DNA of 64,000 nucleotides from CALLCD01 sp039817885 (GTDB taxonomy: Bacteria > Pseudomonadota > Alphaproteobacteria > Caulobacterales > Hyphomonadaceae): assembly GCA_039817885.1 (NCBI GenBank), contig JBCBUY010000006.1:1-64000 (forward strand), given 5' to 3'. A model generated the notes under the pieces. That model was not told the origin of the DNA and did not search any database. It was given only the letters and a program-made list of their open reading frames with translations. This document shows, in pieces, positions 7,346 through 16,208 of this stretch (position 1 is the stretch's first letter; each line of letters opens with the position of its first letter). The position numbers and the translations under genes are program-made.

Positions 7346-7965
7346 GTCTGGAAAATTTCCACGAGGTGCGATTGCCGATGTCGATTGCGTTCGGGGCCCA
7401 GGGTGGCCCGGAACGGCGGACCGAGATCGTGCCCCTGGCCAGCGGCAGTGAAGTGCGTAACGCCCTATGGTCAGGATCTCGCCGGCGATGGGAGCTGGGC
7501 GGGGCGACGACGAAATTGGAGACCCTCAGAGAGCTGATTGCCTTTTTCGAGGCGCGCCGCGGGGCCCTACATGGGTTCAGATTTCGCGACGTCGTCGATG
7601 ACCGCACATCGGTCACCGGTGACGCCGTCAGCGCGACCGATGTTGAAATTGGCGTCGGCGATGGGCAGCAAACGGTTTTTGAGTTGATCAAGACATATGG
7701 CCAAACCGTTCGGCGCATCTGGAAACCTGTGACTGGATCTGTCCGTGTTGCTTTGGACGGCGTCGAAACGTCGAACGGCGTCGTGATTGATACAAGCCAA
7801 GGGGAGATACGGTTTCCAACACCGCCGAGCGCGGGTGCTGTGGTGACAGCCGGATGCGTGTTCGATGTTCCGGTTCGCTTTGGTGCTGACCGTATCGAAA
7901 CCAGTCTGGATGGGTTCGGCGCGGGCCGGGCCGTCCAGGTGCCAATTATCGAATTGCTGGGTTGA
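7342..7965 (+). CDS. GTA distal tail protein (DUF2460, RcGTA g12)
   Basis: The 207-residue product matches the DUF2460 family: FHEVRLPMSIAFGAQGGPERRTEIVPL at the N-terminus, SRRRWELGGATTKLE, then FEARRGALHGFRFRD. It is the Dit-like ring that joins tail tube to baseplate. GGAGGA lies at correct spacing before ATG 7342, stronger than for its neighbours. Length is normal, in contrast to the hub gene that follows. Confidence 0.92.
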   Translation: MSLENFHEVRLPMSIAFGAQGGPERRTEIVPLASGSEVRNALWSGSRRRWELGGATTKLETLRELIAFFEARRGALHGFRFRDVVDDRTSVTGDAVSATDVEIGVGDGQQTVFELIKTYGQTVRRIWKPVTGSVRVALDGVETSNGVVIDTSQGEIRFPTPPSAGAVVTAGCVFDVPVRFGADRIETSLDGFGAGRAVQVPIIELLG

Positions 7966-7967
7966 TC

Positions 7968-8573
7968 ATGAGACAAATAGACGAAAATTTCCGCACACGG
8001 CTTGAATCGGGTGTGACGACCACATGCCTGTGTTGGCGGTTGACGCGAGACGACGGGCAAATCGTGACCATCACCAATCACGACCGTGCGTTTGTGTTCG
8101 ACGGGCAAGTCTATCAGCCAGGTGCAGCCGTGACGGCGGGTGAGTTTTCGACCTCCGCTGAGCTGAGACCCGGACAAGCCAGCGCTGTCGGTGCCTTATC
8201 GAGTGACGCGATTACGGATGAAGATCTATCGGCGGGTCTCTGGGACAAGGCCCGCGTCGACGTGTTCCGGGTGGATTGGGAGAACCCAGCTCTTGGCGTG
8301 CATATCTGGGCCGGCCGTTTCTCTGAAATCACCCGTTCTGAAACAGGGTTTGAGGCAGAGCTCGTCTCGCTCAAAGCTGATCTCGAACGACCGGTTGGGC
8401 GAGTATATTCAAGGTACGGCATACCGTCAGCCGAGACTGACGAAGGTGGTTCATTCAATCAGTATAAGGCCGAAGGTCGAGCCGATGCCTTTCCCGGATT
8501 TCCCCATATGCCCGGCAATGACGCTATTCTGTCAGGGCCGGCAGCAACGGGTAATGATGGCGGACGCAGATGA
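7968..8573 (+). CDS. GTA baseplate hub protein (DUF2163), internally truncated (RcGTA g13)
   Basis: The N-terminal DUF2163 domain is clear: CLCWRLTRDDGQ, then ITNHDRAFVFDG, YQPGAAVTAGEFS and FEAELVSLKADLERPVGRVY. In the usual family (about 290 residues) a second domain follows with LGDARCG-type cysteines, ending in FRGFPHMPGND. Here the protein jumps from RPVGRVYSRYG through about 20 unrelated residues to FPGFPHMPGND and stops at 201 residues, so roughly 80-90 residues are missing while both flanks and the frame are kept. TTG 7962 is an alternative start. ATGA overlap with g14 is preserved. Confidence 0.85.
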   Translation: MRQIDENFRTRLESGVTTTCLCWRLTRDDGQIVTITNHDRAFVFDGQVYQPGAAVTAGEFSTSAELRPGQASAVGALSSDAITDEDLSAGLWDKARVDVFRVDWENPALGVHIWAGRFSEITRSETGFEAELVSLKADLERPVGRVYSRYGIPSAETDEGGSFNQYKAEGRADAFPGFPHMPGNDAILSGPAATGNDGGRR

Positions 8574-9001
8574 CGCGCGCAGAGATCGTCAGCGTCGCAC
8601 GCGCTTGGCTGGGAACTCCCTATCAACATCAAGCGAGCTTGAAAGGGGTTGGCACGGACTGTCTTGGTCTTTTGCGCGGCATCTGGCGAGAGGTTCTCGG
8701 CACTGAACCGGAGACCCCACCGCCTTACACGCCCGACTGGGCAGAGGCTCTTGGATTGGACACGCTGACGGACGCCGCGCAAAGGCACCTGCGAGAAATT
8801 CCGATTGGGGCCGCAGGTGCGGGGGATGTTCTACTATTTCGAATGGCCCTTGGCTGTCCGGCAAAGCACTGCGCGATCATAAGCGCTGAGGACCGGATTA
8901 TACATGCTTATTGGGGGCGAGCGGTCGTCGAAACGCGCTTGGTTCCCTGGTGGACAAGGCGGATCTCCGGGGCATTCAGCTTTCCAAATATCGAGGAATA
9001 A
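8570..9001 (+). CDS. GTA tail NlpC/P60-type peptidase (RcGTA g14)
   Basis: The 143-residue cell-wall peptidase belongs to the phage NlpC/P60 subfamily. Cys31 in GVGTDCLGLLRGIWRE is the nucleophile and His100 in CPAKHCAII the probable general base, with IIHAYWGRAVVET following. In RcGTA this baseplate enzyme is thought to open the recipient peptidoglycan during DNA delivery. All catalytic features are present. It overlaps g13 as ATGA and sits 2 bp before the megatron gene. Confidence 0.93.
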   Translation: MTRAEIVSVARAWLGTPYQHQASLKGVGTDCLGLLRGIWREVLGTEPETPPPYTPDWAEALGLDTLTDAAQRHLREIPIGAAGAGDVLLFRMALGCPAKHCAIISAEDRIIHAYWGRAVVETRLVPWWTRRISGAFSFPNIEE

Positions 9002-9003
9002 TC

Positions 9004-12000
9004 ATGGCGCAGATTGCCTTAACATCGATTGGCCAAACCCTGGGCTCCACATTGTTGCCGAATGGCATTGGGGCATTTGGCGTCACCCTGTCAGGCGCTG
9101 CAATCGGCGGTGCCGTTGGGGGGATCGCAGGTGCAGCCATTGATGGCGCTATATTTGGCCGCACGCGGGAAGGTCCGCGTATCGAAAGCGTTCGCATCAT
9201 GGAGTCCCGAGAAGGGGCCGGTATTCCCAACGTATACGGACGAATGCGTGTCGGTGGGCAAGTGATTTGGGCCGCCCGGCTTAAGGAGACACGTCAAACA
9301 GAACGCGTTGGTGGTGGAAAGGGTGGCCCGCGCGTCGCGAATTATACGTACTCGGCAAGTTTTGCCGTCGCGCTTTGTGACGGACCCATCAACCGGGTTT
9401 CGCGAGTATGGGCAAATGGCGAGGTTATTGCGCTGACCGATTTTGTGCACCGTGTGTATACCGGCACTGACGATCAGCAGGCTGATCCTCTTATCGAAGC
9501 GATCGAAGGCGCTGGATGCGTGCCAGCCTATCGAGGCACGGCGTACATTGTCTTTGAGGACATGCCTCTTGAGGCATTCGGGAACAGACTGCCACAGCTC
9601 TCCTTTGAAGTGTTTCGGGAACCACCTCCCAGACCCGAAACGACCGAGCTTTCGGCACGACTCGATGGGGTCAATATCATACCGGCGAGCGGTGAGTTTG
9701 TTTATGGAACGACGCCCGTCCAGCAGCACTATTTCCCCGCCATTGAAACACCAGAAAACGTCCATATCGCCTCCGGCGTTACGGACATGTTTGCGTCGCT
9801 CGATCAGTTGGAAAGCGACCTTCCGTCGGTTCATAGAACCGCTTTGACAGTTGGTTGGTTCGGAAACGATCTTCGGGCTGGCGCATGCGAAATCCGTCCG
9901 GGTGTCGAAACGAGAGACAAGGAGACCCGGCCCTATGTCTGGGAGGTTGGCGGTGTGGATCGCGGCGACGCGTGGCTAATTTCGACAGGTGATACCGGTG
10001 GTCCGAACTATGGAGGTACGCCGGCAGATCGAGCTGTCATTGAAGGCATACGGGAACTCGTCAACCGAGGCTTCGATGTCACAATGTCCCCCTTTCTTTT
10101 TATGGACATACCGATAGGCAACGCGCTGCCTGATCCTTATGGGGGTTCAGAGCAGGCACAGTTGCCGTGGCGCGGCCGCATTACAGCAAGTAATGGAACC
10201 GCCAGCGCGCGCGACGAGATCAACGCGTTTCTCGGCTTGGCTCAGATCAGTGATTTTGAACATGATGGCGACGTCATCCATTGGGACGGTGACGACGACG
10301 ATTGGGGGTTTCGGCGTTTCATTCTGCATCATGCGTTTCTTGCAAGCGCCGCTGGTGGCGTGGAGTCATTTCTGATCGGATCGGAAATGGTCGGCCTGAC
10401 CCGAATACGCGATGATCTTGGTGCCTTTCCTTTCGTTGACGGCCTGATCGCGCTGGTCGCGGATGTGCGGGCCATTTTGGGTCCCGATGTGAAAATCTCA
10501 TACGCTGCGGATTGGACCGAGTACGGAGCTTATGTTCCTGGTGATGGAAGCAACGATGTTCTGTTTCCGCTGGACCCCTTATGGGCAGACAGCAATGTCG
10601 ATTTTGTCGGCATCGATTGGTACCCGCCAACAGGTGATTGGCGCGCTGGCCAGGATCATCTGGACGCCCAGGCAGGCTTTAAGGGAGCCGATGATCCAGA
10701 CTATCTCCTATCGCAGATAACTGGCGGCGAAGCGTTCGATTACTTTTATGCATCATCCGATGATCGCGATGCCCAAATCCGTACACCCATCATCGATACA
10801 GCCCATGGCGAGAATTGGGTTTTCCGCCAGAAGGATCTTCTTGGCTGGTGGAATGCAACTCACCATGAACGTCCAGGAGGCGCGCGCGCCTCGGTGTCAA
10901 CCGCATGGCAACCGGCAAGCAAACCGATACGGTTATCCGAAATTGGCTTTCCGGCCGTCGACAAGGGTGGAAACTCTCCCAATTTGTTTTTTGATCCGAA
11001 GAGTTCCGAAAGCGCCTTACCGCCTTACTCCACGGGGGAACGCGACGATCTTTTTCAACGGCGCGCCTTAGACGCCGCAATCGGCTATTGGCAAAGTCAG
11101 ACGGCGGTCGAAGCGACCTATGTATGGGCTTGGGACGCCAGGCCGTGGCCGGTTTTCCCCTTACGGGAGGATATCTGGTCAGATGGTGCCAATTGGACAT
11201 TCGGTCATTGGTTGAACGGACGTGCAGGCCTCTCCGAGCTGGGCCGTGTCATCGAAGATATCGCACGTCATGGGGGTGTCGAAATTGATGCGAGCGCCGT
11301 CACGGGCGTTATTGATGGATATGCCTTAAGCGGTGTCTCAAGTGTCCGCGATGCCTTGGCACCGCTATTCTCAGCCTATGACTTGATGATGATTGAGCGC
11401 GGCGGAAAACTCGTGGTGGAACACGCTCAGACCGCCCCCATACATGACATAAACAAATATGCCGTCCGAGAAGAGGGCGTCAGCAAGACGCGAACACTGC
11501 TGGACAAACCGCCTGGCGCGCTGCGACTGACCTATATCGATGGCGCGGATACATATTCGCCCGCGACGATCAATGTTTTCGACCCGGAGGGCGACAGAGC
11601 TATGGTCCTCGATGTCAGACTGCCCATCATAATGACGGAGACACGGGCTCAAGCGGTCGCAGAACAGGTGTTGGCAAGATCGGCTGAGGCCGAAGGCGCA
11701 GTTGCGGCGATTGGGTCCGAAGGCAGTGGCCTGGAGCCCGGCGACAGGGTCGTGTTTGATCACCTCGATGGTGTCTGGCGTATCGTGGATCTGATTGACA
11801 ACGGTGCCGTCGAGTTTCGCCTGGAACAGGATAGAACGACGACGGGACCCCCACAGCGATTTGTTGAAAGCGTGCCCACCATAGACCTCACGCCTCTGCC
11901 CGCGCCACCGCAAATCATCATTGTGGACGGCCCTGCCTTGCCCGGTAGAGGCGACGTCGCCTCCGGTCCGCTCGTCGCAGCGTTTGGAACGCCGTGGTCG

Positions 12001-12774
12001 CGACCTGTTGACGTTCTGGCAGGTCCGTCAGCTGATCTTATGACCACGCGTGCCGTGCTGCCCGATGCCGCCGGCGTCGGTCGGCTGGTTGCAGCTTTGG
12101 CGACGGGCCCCTTGGGGGTTTGGGATCAAGGCAGCGTACTCGAGATCGAGATACCGGGTGAAGGGCTCCCATCCCATAGCAAATTGTCTGTGCTGAATGG
12201 TTCAGGACTAATGCTCATCGAGTCCGACGAGGATTGGGAGCTTCTGGCGTACCAGGAGGCAGAGCTTGTGGCACTCGATAGCTATCGTCTGCGAACGCTT
12301 CTGCGCGGCCTGAATGGCTCCGAAATCAGTGCAGCGCCCATGGGGGCACGCTGCTTGCTTGTCGATGCGCGACTAGAAGAAGTGCTCTTCGATCAGAATG
12401 AGGCGGGGCTTGAGCTGCTCTGGCAGGCCATCGGCCGCGGCGGTGCAGGAGACCAAGTGTCCTTTGCCTTCGAGAACAAAAAGGGCCTCTCTTATGCGCC
12501 CGGACATTTGCGGCGGTCAATCATAGCCGGTATCGACCAGTTAAGTTGGGTTCGCCGGGCCGCCGAAATTGGGGATGCCTGGCGGGATGAGGCCTGGCCA
12601 AATACGGGTCGTTTTCGCGTCGATCTGAAACGGAATGGCGAGACGATATATGTCGAGGAGGTCGATGCCCCGATGTGGGAAATCGCCGATCAATCAGAGC
12701 CTGGGGATTTGGTTGAAGTCCGTGAGATTGGACATGATGGCCGCTTTGGAAAAAAAGCGATCACAACGCTCTGA
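9004..12774 (+). CDS. GTA megatron / host-specificity tail protein (RcGTA g15)
   Basis: The 1256-residue baseplate protein starts at ATG 9004 after GAGGA. The N-terminus has a glycine-rich hydrophobic segment (about 20-48, GIGAFGVTLSGAAIGGAVGG) typical of megatrons, then ESREGAGIPNVYGRMRVGGQVIWA. The GTA TIM-barrel domain spans roughly residues 370-720, including SYAADWTEYG and VDFVGIDWYPP. The phage-tail-like domain follows at about 780-1000. The C-terminal part should contact the host surface. Length is close to RcGTA g15. It closes the structural cluster. Confidence 0.94.
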   Translation: MAQIALTSIGQTLGSTLLPNGIGAFGVTLSGAAIGGAVGGIAGAAIDGAIFGRTREGPRIESVRIMESREGAGIPNVYGRMRVGGQVIWAARLKETRQTERVGGGKGGPRVANYTYSASFAVALCDGPINRVSRVWANGEVIALTDFVHRVYTGTDDQQADPLIEAIEGAGCVPAYRGTAYIVFEDMPLEAFGNRLPQLSFEVFREPPPRPETTELSARLDGVNIIPASGEFVYGTTPVQQHYFPAIETPENVHIASGVTDMFASLDQLESDLPSVHRTALTVGWFGNDLRAGACEIRPGVETRDKETRPYVWEVGGVDRGDAWLISTGDTGGPNYGGTPADRAVIEGIRELVNRGFDVTMSPFLFMDIPIGNALPDPYGGSEQAQLPWRGRITASNGTASARDEINAFLGLAQISDFEHDGDVIHWDGDDDDWGFRRFILHHAFLASAAGGVESFLIGSEMVGLTRIRDDLGAFPFVDGLIALVADVRAILGPDVKISYAADWTEYGAYVPGDGSNDVLFPLDPLWADSNVDFVGIDWYPPTGDWRAGQDHLDAQAGFKGADDPDYLLSQITGGEAFDYFYASSDDRDAQIRTPIIDTAHGENWVFRQKDLLGWWNATHHERPGGARASVSTAWQPASKPIRLSEIGFPAVDKGGNSPNLFFDPKSSESALPPYSTGERDDLFQRRALDAAIGYWQSQTAVEATYVWAWDARPWPVFPLREDIWSDGANWTFGHWLNGRAGLSELGRVIEDIARHGGVEIDASAVTGVIDGYALSGVSSVRDALAPLFSAYDLMMIERGGKLVVEHAQTAPIHDINKYAVREEGVSKTRTLLDKPPGALRLTYIDGADTYSPATINVFDPEGDRAMVLDVRLPIIMTETRAQAVAEQVLARSAEAEGAVAAIGSEGSGLEPGDRVVFDHLDGVWRIVDLIDNGAVEFRLEQDRTTTGPPQRFVESVPTIDLTPLPAPPQIIIVDGPALPGRGDVASGPLVAAFGTPWSRPVDVLAGPSADLMTTRAVLPDAAGVGRLVAALATGPLGVWDQGSVLEIEIPGEGLPSHSKLSVLNGSGLMLIESDEDWELLAYQEAELVALDSYRLRTLLRGLNGSEISAAPMGARCLLVDARLEEVLFDQNEAGLELLWQAIGRGGAGDQVSFAFENKKGLSYAPGHLRRSIIAGIDQLSWVRRAAEIGDAWRDEAWPNTGRFRVDLKRNGETIYVEEVDAPMWEIADQSEPGDLVEVREIGHDGRFGKKAITTL

Positions 12775-12841
12775 CACTCGATGCTTCCTTTTCTAGGCGA
12801 CGCACATTACTTCTGACTCTACAAAGAAGCGGCGGACAGTG

Positions 12842-13714
12842 ATGTCAGATCCCTATCAAGTGCTTGGCGTAGGCCGAACTGCGAATGCGGACGACATCAG
12901 GCGCGCTTATAGATCGAAGGCCAAAGCGCTTCATCCAGACCTTCATCCCGGTAACACAGCGAAGGCTGAGGAGTTCAAGCGGGTGTCTTCGGCGTTTGAT
13001 ATCTTGGGCGATAAGAAAAAGCGGGCCCAATTCGATCGCGGCGAGATAGATAGTGACGGCAATCCGCGCGCCTATGCCCAAAGTGGCTTCAATGAAGGCG
13101 GCGGGTTTAGCAATGCCGGTGCCTATGGCGGCGCAGATATCCCCGGTGAAGCGTTTGAAGATATTTTGTCGGGTCTGTTCGGTGGCGGACGTGGCCGCCG
13201 CGGACCTGGTCCCAAAAAAGGGCGCGACGTGAGATATCTGGTCGATATCGACCTTGTCGATGTGATCACTGGTGCCCGGCGGCGCATGCGCATGTCCGAC
13301 GGCAGATATCTGGATGTAAACGTTCCAGCTGGCGTCGAGACCGGTCAAACGCTTCGATTGAAAAGCCAGGGCGAAACCTCTGTCCATGGCGGCCCGCCGG
13401 GAGATGCGCTCCTCGAGATCACCGTAAAACCGAACAAGACGTGGGCCCGTGAGGGCGACGACGTTCGGATGAATGTGCCTGTGTCGCTGGAAACCGCAGT
13501 GCTTGGCGGGACCGTGGACGTCGACACACCGACGGGTACAATCGCCCTTAAAGTGCCTGAGGGTTCCAACACCGGAGCTGTTTTGCGGCTGCGCGGCAAA
13601 GGGGTTCAGCGCGCTGGCAAGCCAGGCAATCTGTATGCTCGCCTTGAGATTGTCCTCAACGATCCAGCCGACACCAATCTTCGCGCTTTCATCAAATCTC
13701 ACCGCAGTAAATGA
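12842..13714 (+). CDS. DnaJ-family co-chaperone without zinc finger (CbpA-like)
   Basis: The 290-residue product has an N-terminal J domain (residues 3-65) with the Hsp70-stimulating HPD in KALHPDLHPG, then a Gly/Phe-rich linker (about 80-125, FGGGRGRRG), then the two-barrel DnaJ C-terminal substrate domain (LVDIDLVDVITG, LRLKGKGVQ-type LRGKGVQRAGKPG). The CxxCxGxG zinc repeats are absent, so it is CbpA/DnaJ-type III rather than true DnaJ. It follows the GTA genes on the same strand after 67 bp. A role in GTA assembly is possible but unproven. GTG 12839 is an alternative start. Confidence 0.9.
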   Translation: MSDPYQVLGVGRTANADDIRRAYRSKAKALHPDLHPGNTAKAEEFKRVSSAFDILGDKKKRAQFDRGEIDSDGNPRAYAQSGFNEGGGFSNAGAYGGADIPGEAFEDILSGLFGGGRGRRGPGPKKGRDVRYLVDIDLVDVITGARRRMRMSDGRYLDVNVPAGVETGQTLRLKSQGETSVHGGPPGDALLEITVKPNKTWAREGDDVRMNVPVSLETAVLGGTVDVDTPTGTIALKVPEGSNTGAVLRLRGKGVQRAGKPGNLYARLEIVLNDPADTNLRAFIKSHRSK

Positions 13715-13773
13715 CCGGACCTGAAGCGATTTATTCACTAGTCATTCAGTGATCCAGCCGTAATAAGAAACGT

Positions 13774-14088
13774 ATGAACCGGAGATACGCCCTTTTTGCG
13801 ATAGCTGCAGCTTTGCTTGCTGAGCCCGTCGCCGCCCAGAATTGGGGACGGTCTTTCTCCGATGGTGCCCGTCAATCCCGGCAGAACGGCGATATCGTGC
13901 CTTTGCGCGATGTTATCCGCCGCCTTGAGCGTCAATATGGCGGGCGGTATGTAAATGCTGAGCTTTTTTCCCGTTCGGGAGGGGGATCGGAATATCGCAT
14001 CGATTGGATTACCCAAGATGGCCGAAAGGTGATGTTTGTGGTTGATGCCCAGTCCGGTCGCGTGATCCGTACTCAAGGAGCCCGATAG
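13774..14088 (+). CDS. Periplasmic PepSY-domain protein
   Basis: The 104 residues carry a signal peptide (MNRRYALFAIAAALLAEPVAAQ, cleavage about 21/22) and a single PepSY-like fold: IVPLRDVIRRLERQYGGRYVNAELF, then YRIDWITQDGRKVMFVVDAQSGRVI. It sits 2 bp before a response regulator gene that is followed by its kinase. Such small PepSY proteins often modulate the periplasmic domain of a sensor kinase. In Sinorhizobium the small periplasmic FeuN plays that role for FeuPQ. Direct function here is inferred from context. Confidence 0.82.
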   Translation: MNRRYALFAIAAALLAEPVAAQNWGRSFSDGARQSRQNGDIVPLRDVIRRLERQYGGRYVNAELFSRSGGGSEYRIDWITQDGRKVMFVVDAQSGRVIRTQGAR

Positions 14089-14090
14089 CC

Positions 14091-14774
14091 ATGAGAATTC
14101 TTGTTGTAGAAGACAATCCGGACTTGCGCCGTCAATTGGCGGATGCGTTGTCCCAGGCAGGTTATGCCGTGGACCTCGCTTCGGATGGTGAGGATGGCCA
14201 TTTTCTAGGGGACACTGAACCCTATGACGCGGTGATTCTTGACCTCGGTCTTCCAACCATGGACGGCGTCACCATTCTCGAGCGGTGGCGCGAAGACGGG
14301 AAGGATTTTCCCGTTTTGATTCTCACGGCCCGAGACCGTTGGAGCGAGAAAGTCGCTGGCTTCGATGCCGGTGCCGATGATTATCTGACCAAACCATTTG
14401 TCACCGAAGAACTCCTCGCAAGATTGCGAGCGCTATTGCGTCGTGCAGCTGGGCATTCGGCTGCTGCCCTCGAATGCGGCGCGCTGCGTGTTGATACACG
14501 TTCGGCGCGCGCCACCGTCAATGGCTCACCAATCAAGCTGACGGCCCATGAATATCGCGTTTTGGCCTATTTGATGCACCATCAGGGGCGCGTTGTTCCC
14601 CGGACCGAACTCGTCGAGCATATTTATGATCAGGATTTCGATCGCGACTCGAACACGATCGAAGTGTTCATCGGTCGCCTGCGCAAGAAGATTGGTTCAG
14701 ACCGCATCGAGACGGAACGCGGACTGGGGTATCGGCTTGTCAATCCCGAAGGCGAGACCCATCCCGCTTTGTAG
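14091..14774 (+). CDS. OmpR/PhoP-family response regulator
   Basis: The 227-residue regulator has a receiver domain with phospho-acceptor Asp51 (VILDLGLP), acidic pocket ED in VVEDN, conserved Lys101 (LTKPF), and a winged-helix DNA-binding domain at about 127-222 ending RGLGYRLV. It forms an operon with the PepSY gene before it and the histidine kinase after it. Kinase and regulator resemble the alphaproteobacterial FeuP/FeuQ or PhoP/PhoQ type, which respond to envelope or divalent cation conditions. The signal is not deducible from sequence. Confidence 0.93.
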   Translation: MRILVVEDNPDLRRQLADALSQAGYAVDLASDGEDGHFLGDTEPYDAVILDLGLPTMDGVTILERWREDGKDFPVLILTARDRWSEKVAGFDAGADDYLTKPFVTEELLARLRALLRRAAGHSAAALECGALRVDTRSARATVNGSPIKLTAHEYRVLAYLMHHQGRVVPRTELVEHIYDQDFDRDSNTIEVFIGRLRKKIGSDRIETERGLGYRLVNPEGETHPAL

Positions 14775-14816
14775 GGTTTGGGCCGGGCGATCCGCCAATA
14801 TGTCTCGGGGTCTTTG

Positions 14817-16208
14817 ATGTTAGCACTGGGAAAATCAATAACTCCCTCGCTGGCGCGCCGGCTTATGATCAGTGCGGGCATATCGTCGATCCTTGTCCTC
14901 GCGGCGATCGTCGTGACATTGTCAGCTGTCTATCGCACGCAAATCCTGACCATTCTCGATAATGAACTCGATCGAACCTTGGCGACATTGGAGCGGGCTG
15001 TCGGCAGCGATGCGTCTGGCAATCTCATATCCAATGAAGATCAGCTTCCGTCGGACCCCAGTTATACCACACCGCTGTCGGGTCGATACTGGGCGATGGT
15101 GTCGCTGAATGCCAATGGTGAATACGATAGATACGTGAATTCCGAGAGCCTCTGGGATGGCGATATTCCGTGGCCGCCGGATGTGCGTGATGAGATCATC
15201 CAGCGTCCTGGCATCGTTTTTAGGGCCAATGGTATGGGCCCGAACGGTGAGCCGTTGCGAATGGCAGCCGAAACACTTTTGCTACCGAACCGAGAAGCGC
15301 CCGTCATGCTGCTGGCAGCATTCGATCGATCAGACACGGATAGGGGCGCGCGGCAATTCATTTATGTCCTGATCGGAACGATGACCGTCGTTGCAGCGGG
15401 AATATTGTTTGCCCTCTGGCTCGGGATTCGATCGGCGCTCCGGCCACTTCGTCGCATAGAGGAGGATATCGCAGACATAAGAGAGGGCCGTCGTCGACAA
15501 TTGACCGGCGATTACCCCTCCGAGGTGCGTCCGCTCAGTGAGGAACTCAACAAGCTCATGGAACACAATCGCGGTGTCGTTGAACGCGCGAGAACCCATG
15601 TCGGCAATCTTGCCCACGCCCTGAAGACGCCCATCGCAATCCTCATGAACGAAGCATCAGGTGATGGTGCGCTTGATGATGTGGTTCGCCGCCAGGCCGG
15701 AGCCATGCATAGCAATGTTCAGCACTATCTTAAACGCGCCCAGGCCGCAGCGCGGGCCCAGACGCTCGGCGCAAGGACAGATCTTGGAGGCGTGCTGTCG
15801 GATCTTGGCCGCCTGCTGAACAGGCTTTTCGAGTCGAAGGGAATATCTGTAACTGCAGATCCCGCAAACGGGATGATTGTCCGCGGGGAAAAACAGGATC
15901 TCGAAGAGATGGTCGGTAATCTGATGGAAAATGGCTGCAAATGGGCGCGCAGCTGCGTACATGTATCGATTGAGCAGGATGGCCCAAATCTGTTGATTCA
16001 CGTCGATGATGATGGCGACGGCCTCGCCGAGGACGAGCGAGAAGCCGCCCTCCAAAGAGGGGTCAGACTGGACGAAGCTGCGCCGGGGACGGGGCTTGGC
16101 CTGTCAATCGTCGCTGAGCTTGCTGAACTACACGAGGGTAAGCTGGAGCTTGGTGATGCGCCGAAGCTGGGCGGCTTGCGCGCGTCCCTTAGATTGCCAA
16201 GAGCATGA
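14817..16208 (+). CDS. Membrane sensor histidine kinase (FeuQ/PhoQ type)
   Basis: The 463-residue kinase has two membrane segments (about 17-38 and 181-207) around a periplasmic sensor of about 140 residues. A HAMP-like linker, the H-box LAHALKTPIAIL (His near 267), N-box NLMENGCKWA and G-box DDDGDGLAE plus GTGLGLSI complete it. The HALKTP form of the H-box is typical of PhoQ/FeuQ-like kinases. TTG 14778 would add 13 residues; ATG 14817 gives the better N-terminus. Its stop overlaps ccmI as ATGA, so signalling and cytochrome maturation genes share a transcript. Confidence 0.92.
   Translation: MLALGKSITPSLARRLMISAGISSILVLAAIVVTLSAVYRTQILTILDNELDRTLATLERAVGSDASGNLISNEDQLPSDPSYTTPLSGRYWAMVSLNANGEYDRYVNSESLWDGDIPWPPDVRDEIIQRPGIVFRANGMGPNGEPLRMAAETLLLPNREAPVMLLAAFDRSDTDRGARQFIYVLIGTMTVVAAGILFALWLGIRSALRPLRRIEEDIADIREGRRRQLTGDYPSEVRPLSEELNKLMEHNRGVVERARTHVGNLAHALKTPIAILMNEASGDGALDDVVRRQAGAMHSNVQHYLKRAQAAARAQTLGARTDLGGVLSDLGRLLNRLFESKGISVTADPANGMIVRGEKQDLEEMVGNLMENGCKWARSCVHVSIEQDGPNLLIHVDDDGDGLAEDEREAALQRGVRLDEAAPGTGLGLSIVAELAELHEGKLELGDAPKLGGLRASLRLPRA

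Noticed and set aside
514..12774. Ordinary prophage
   Set aside because: No integrase, attachment sites, replication or repressor genes; gene order and families are those of GTAs, and lysis genes are remote.
12845..13738. 297-residue minus-strand ORF
   Set aside because: It mirrors the DnaJ-like gene, which has clear domains on the plus strand.
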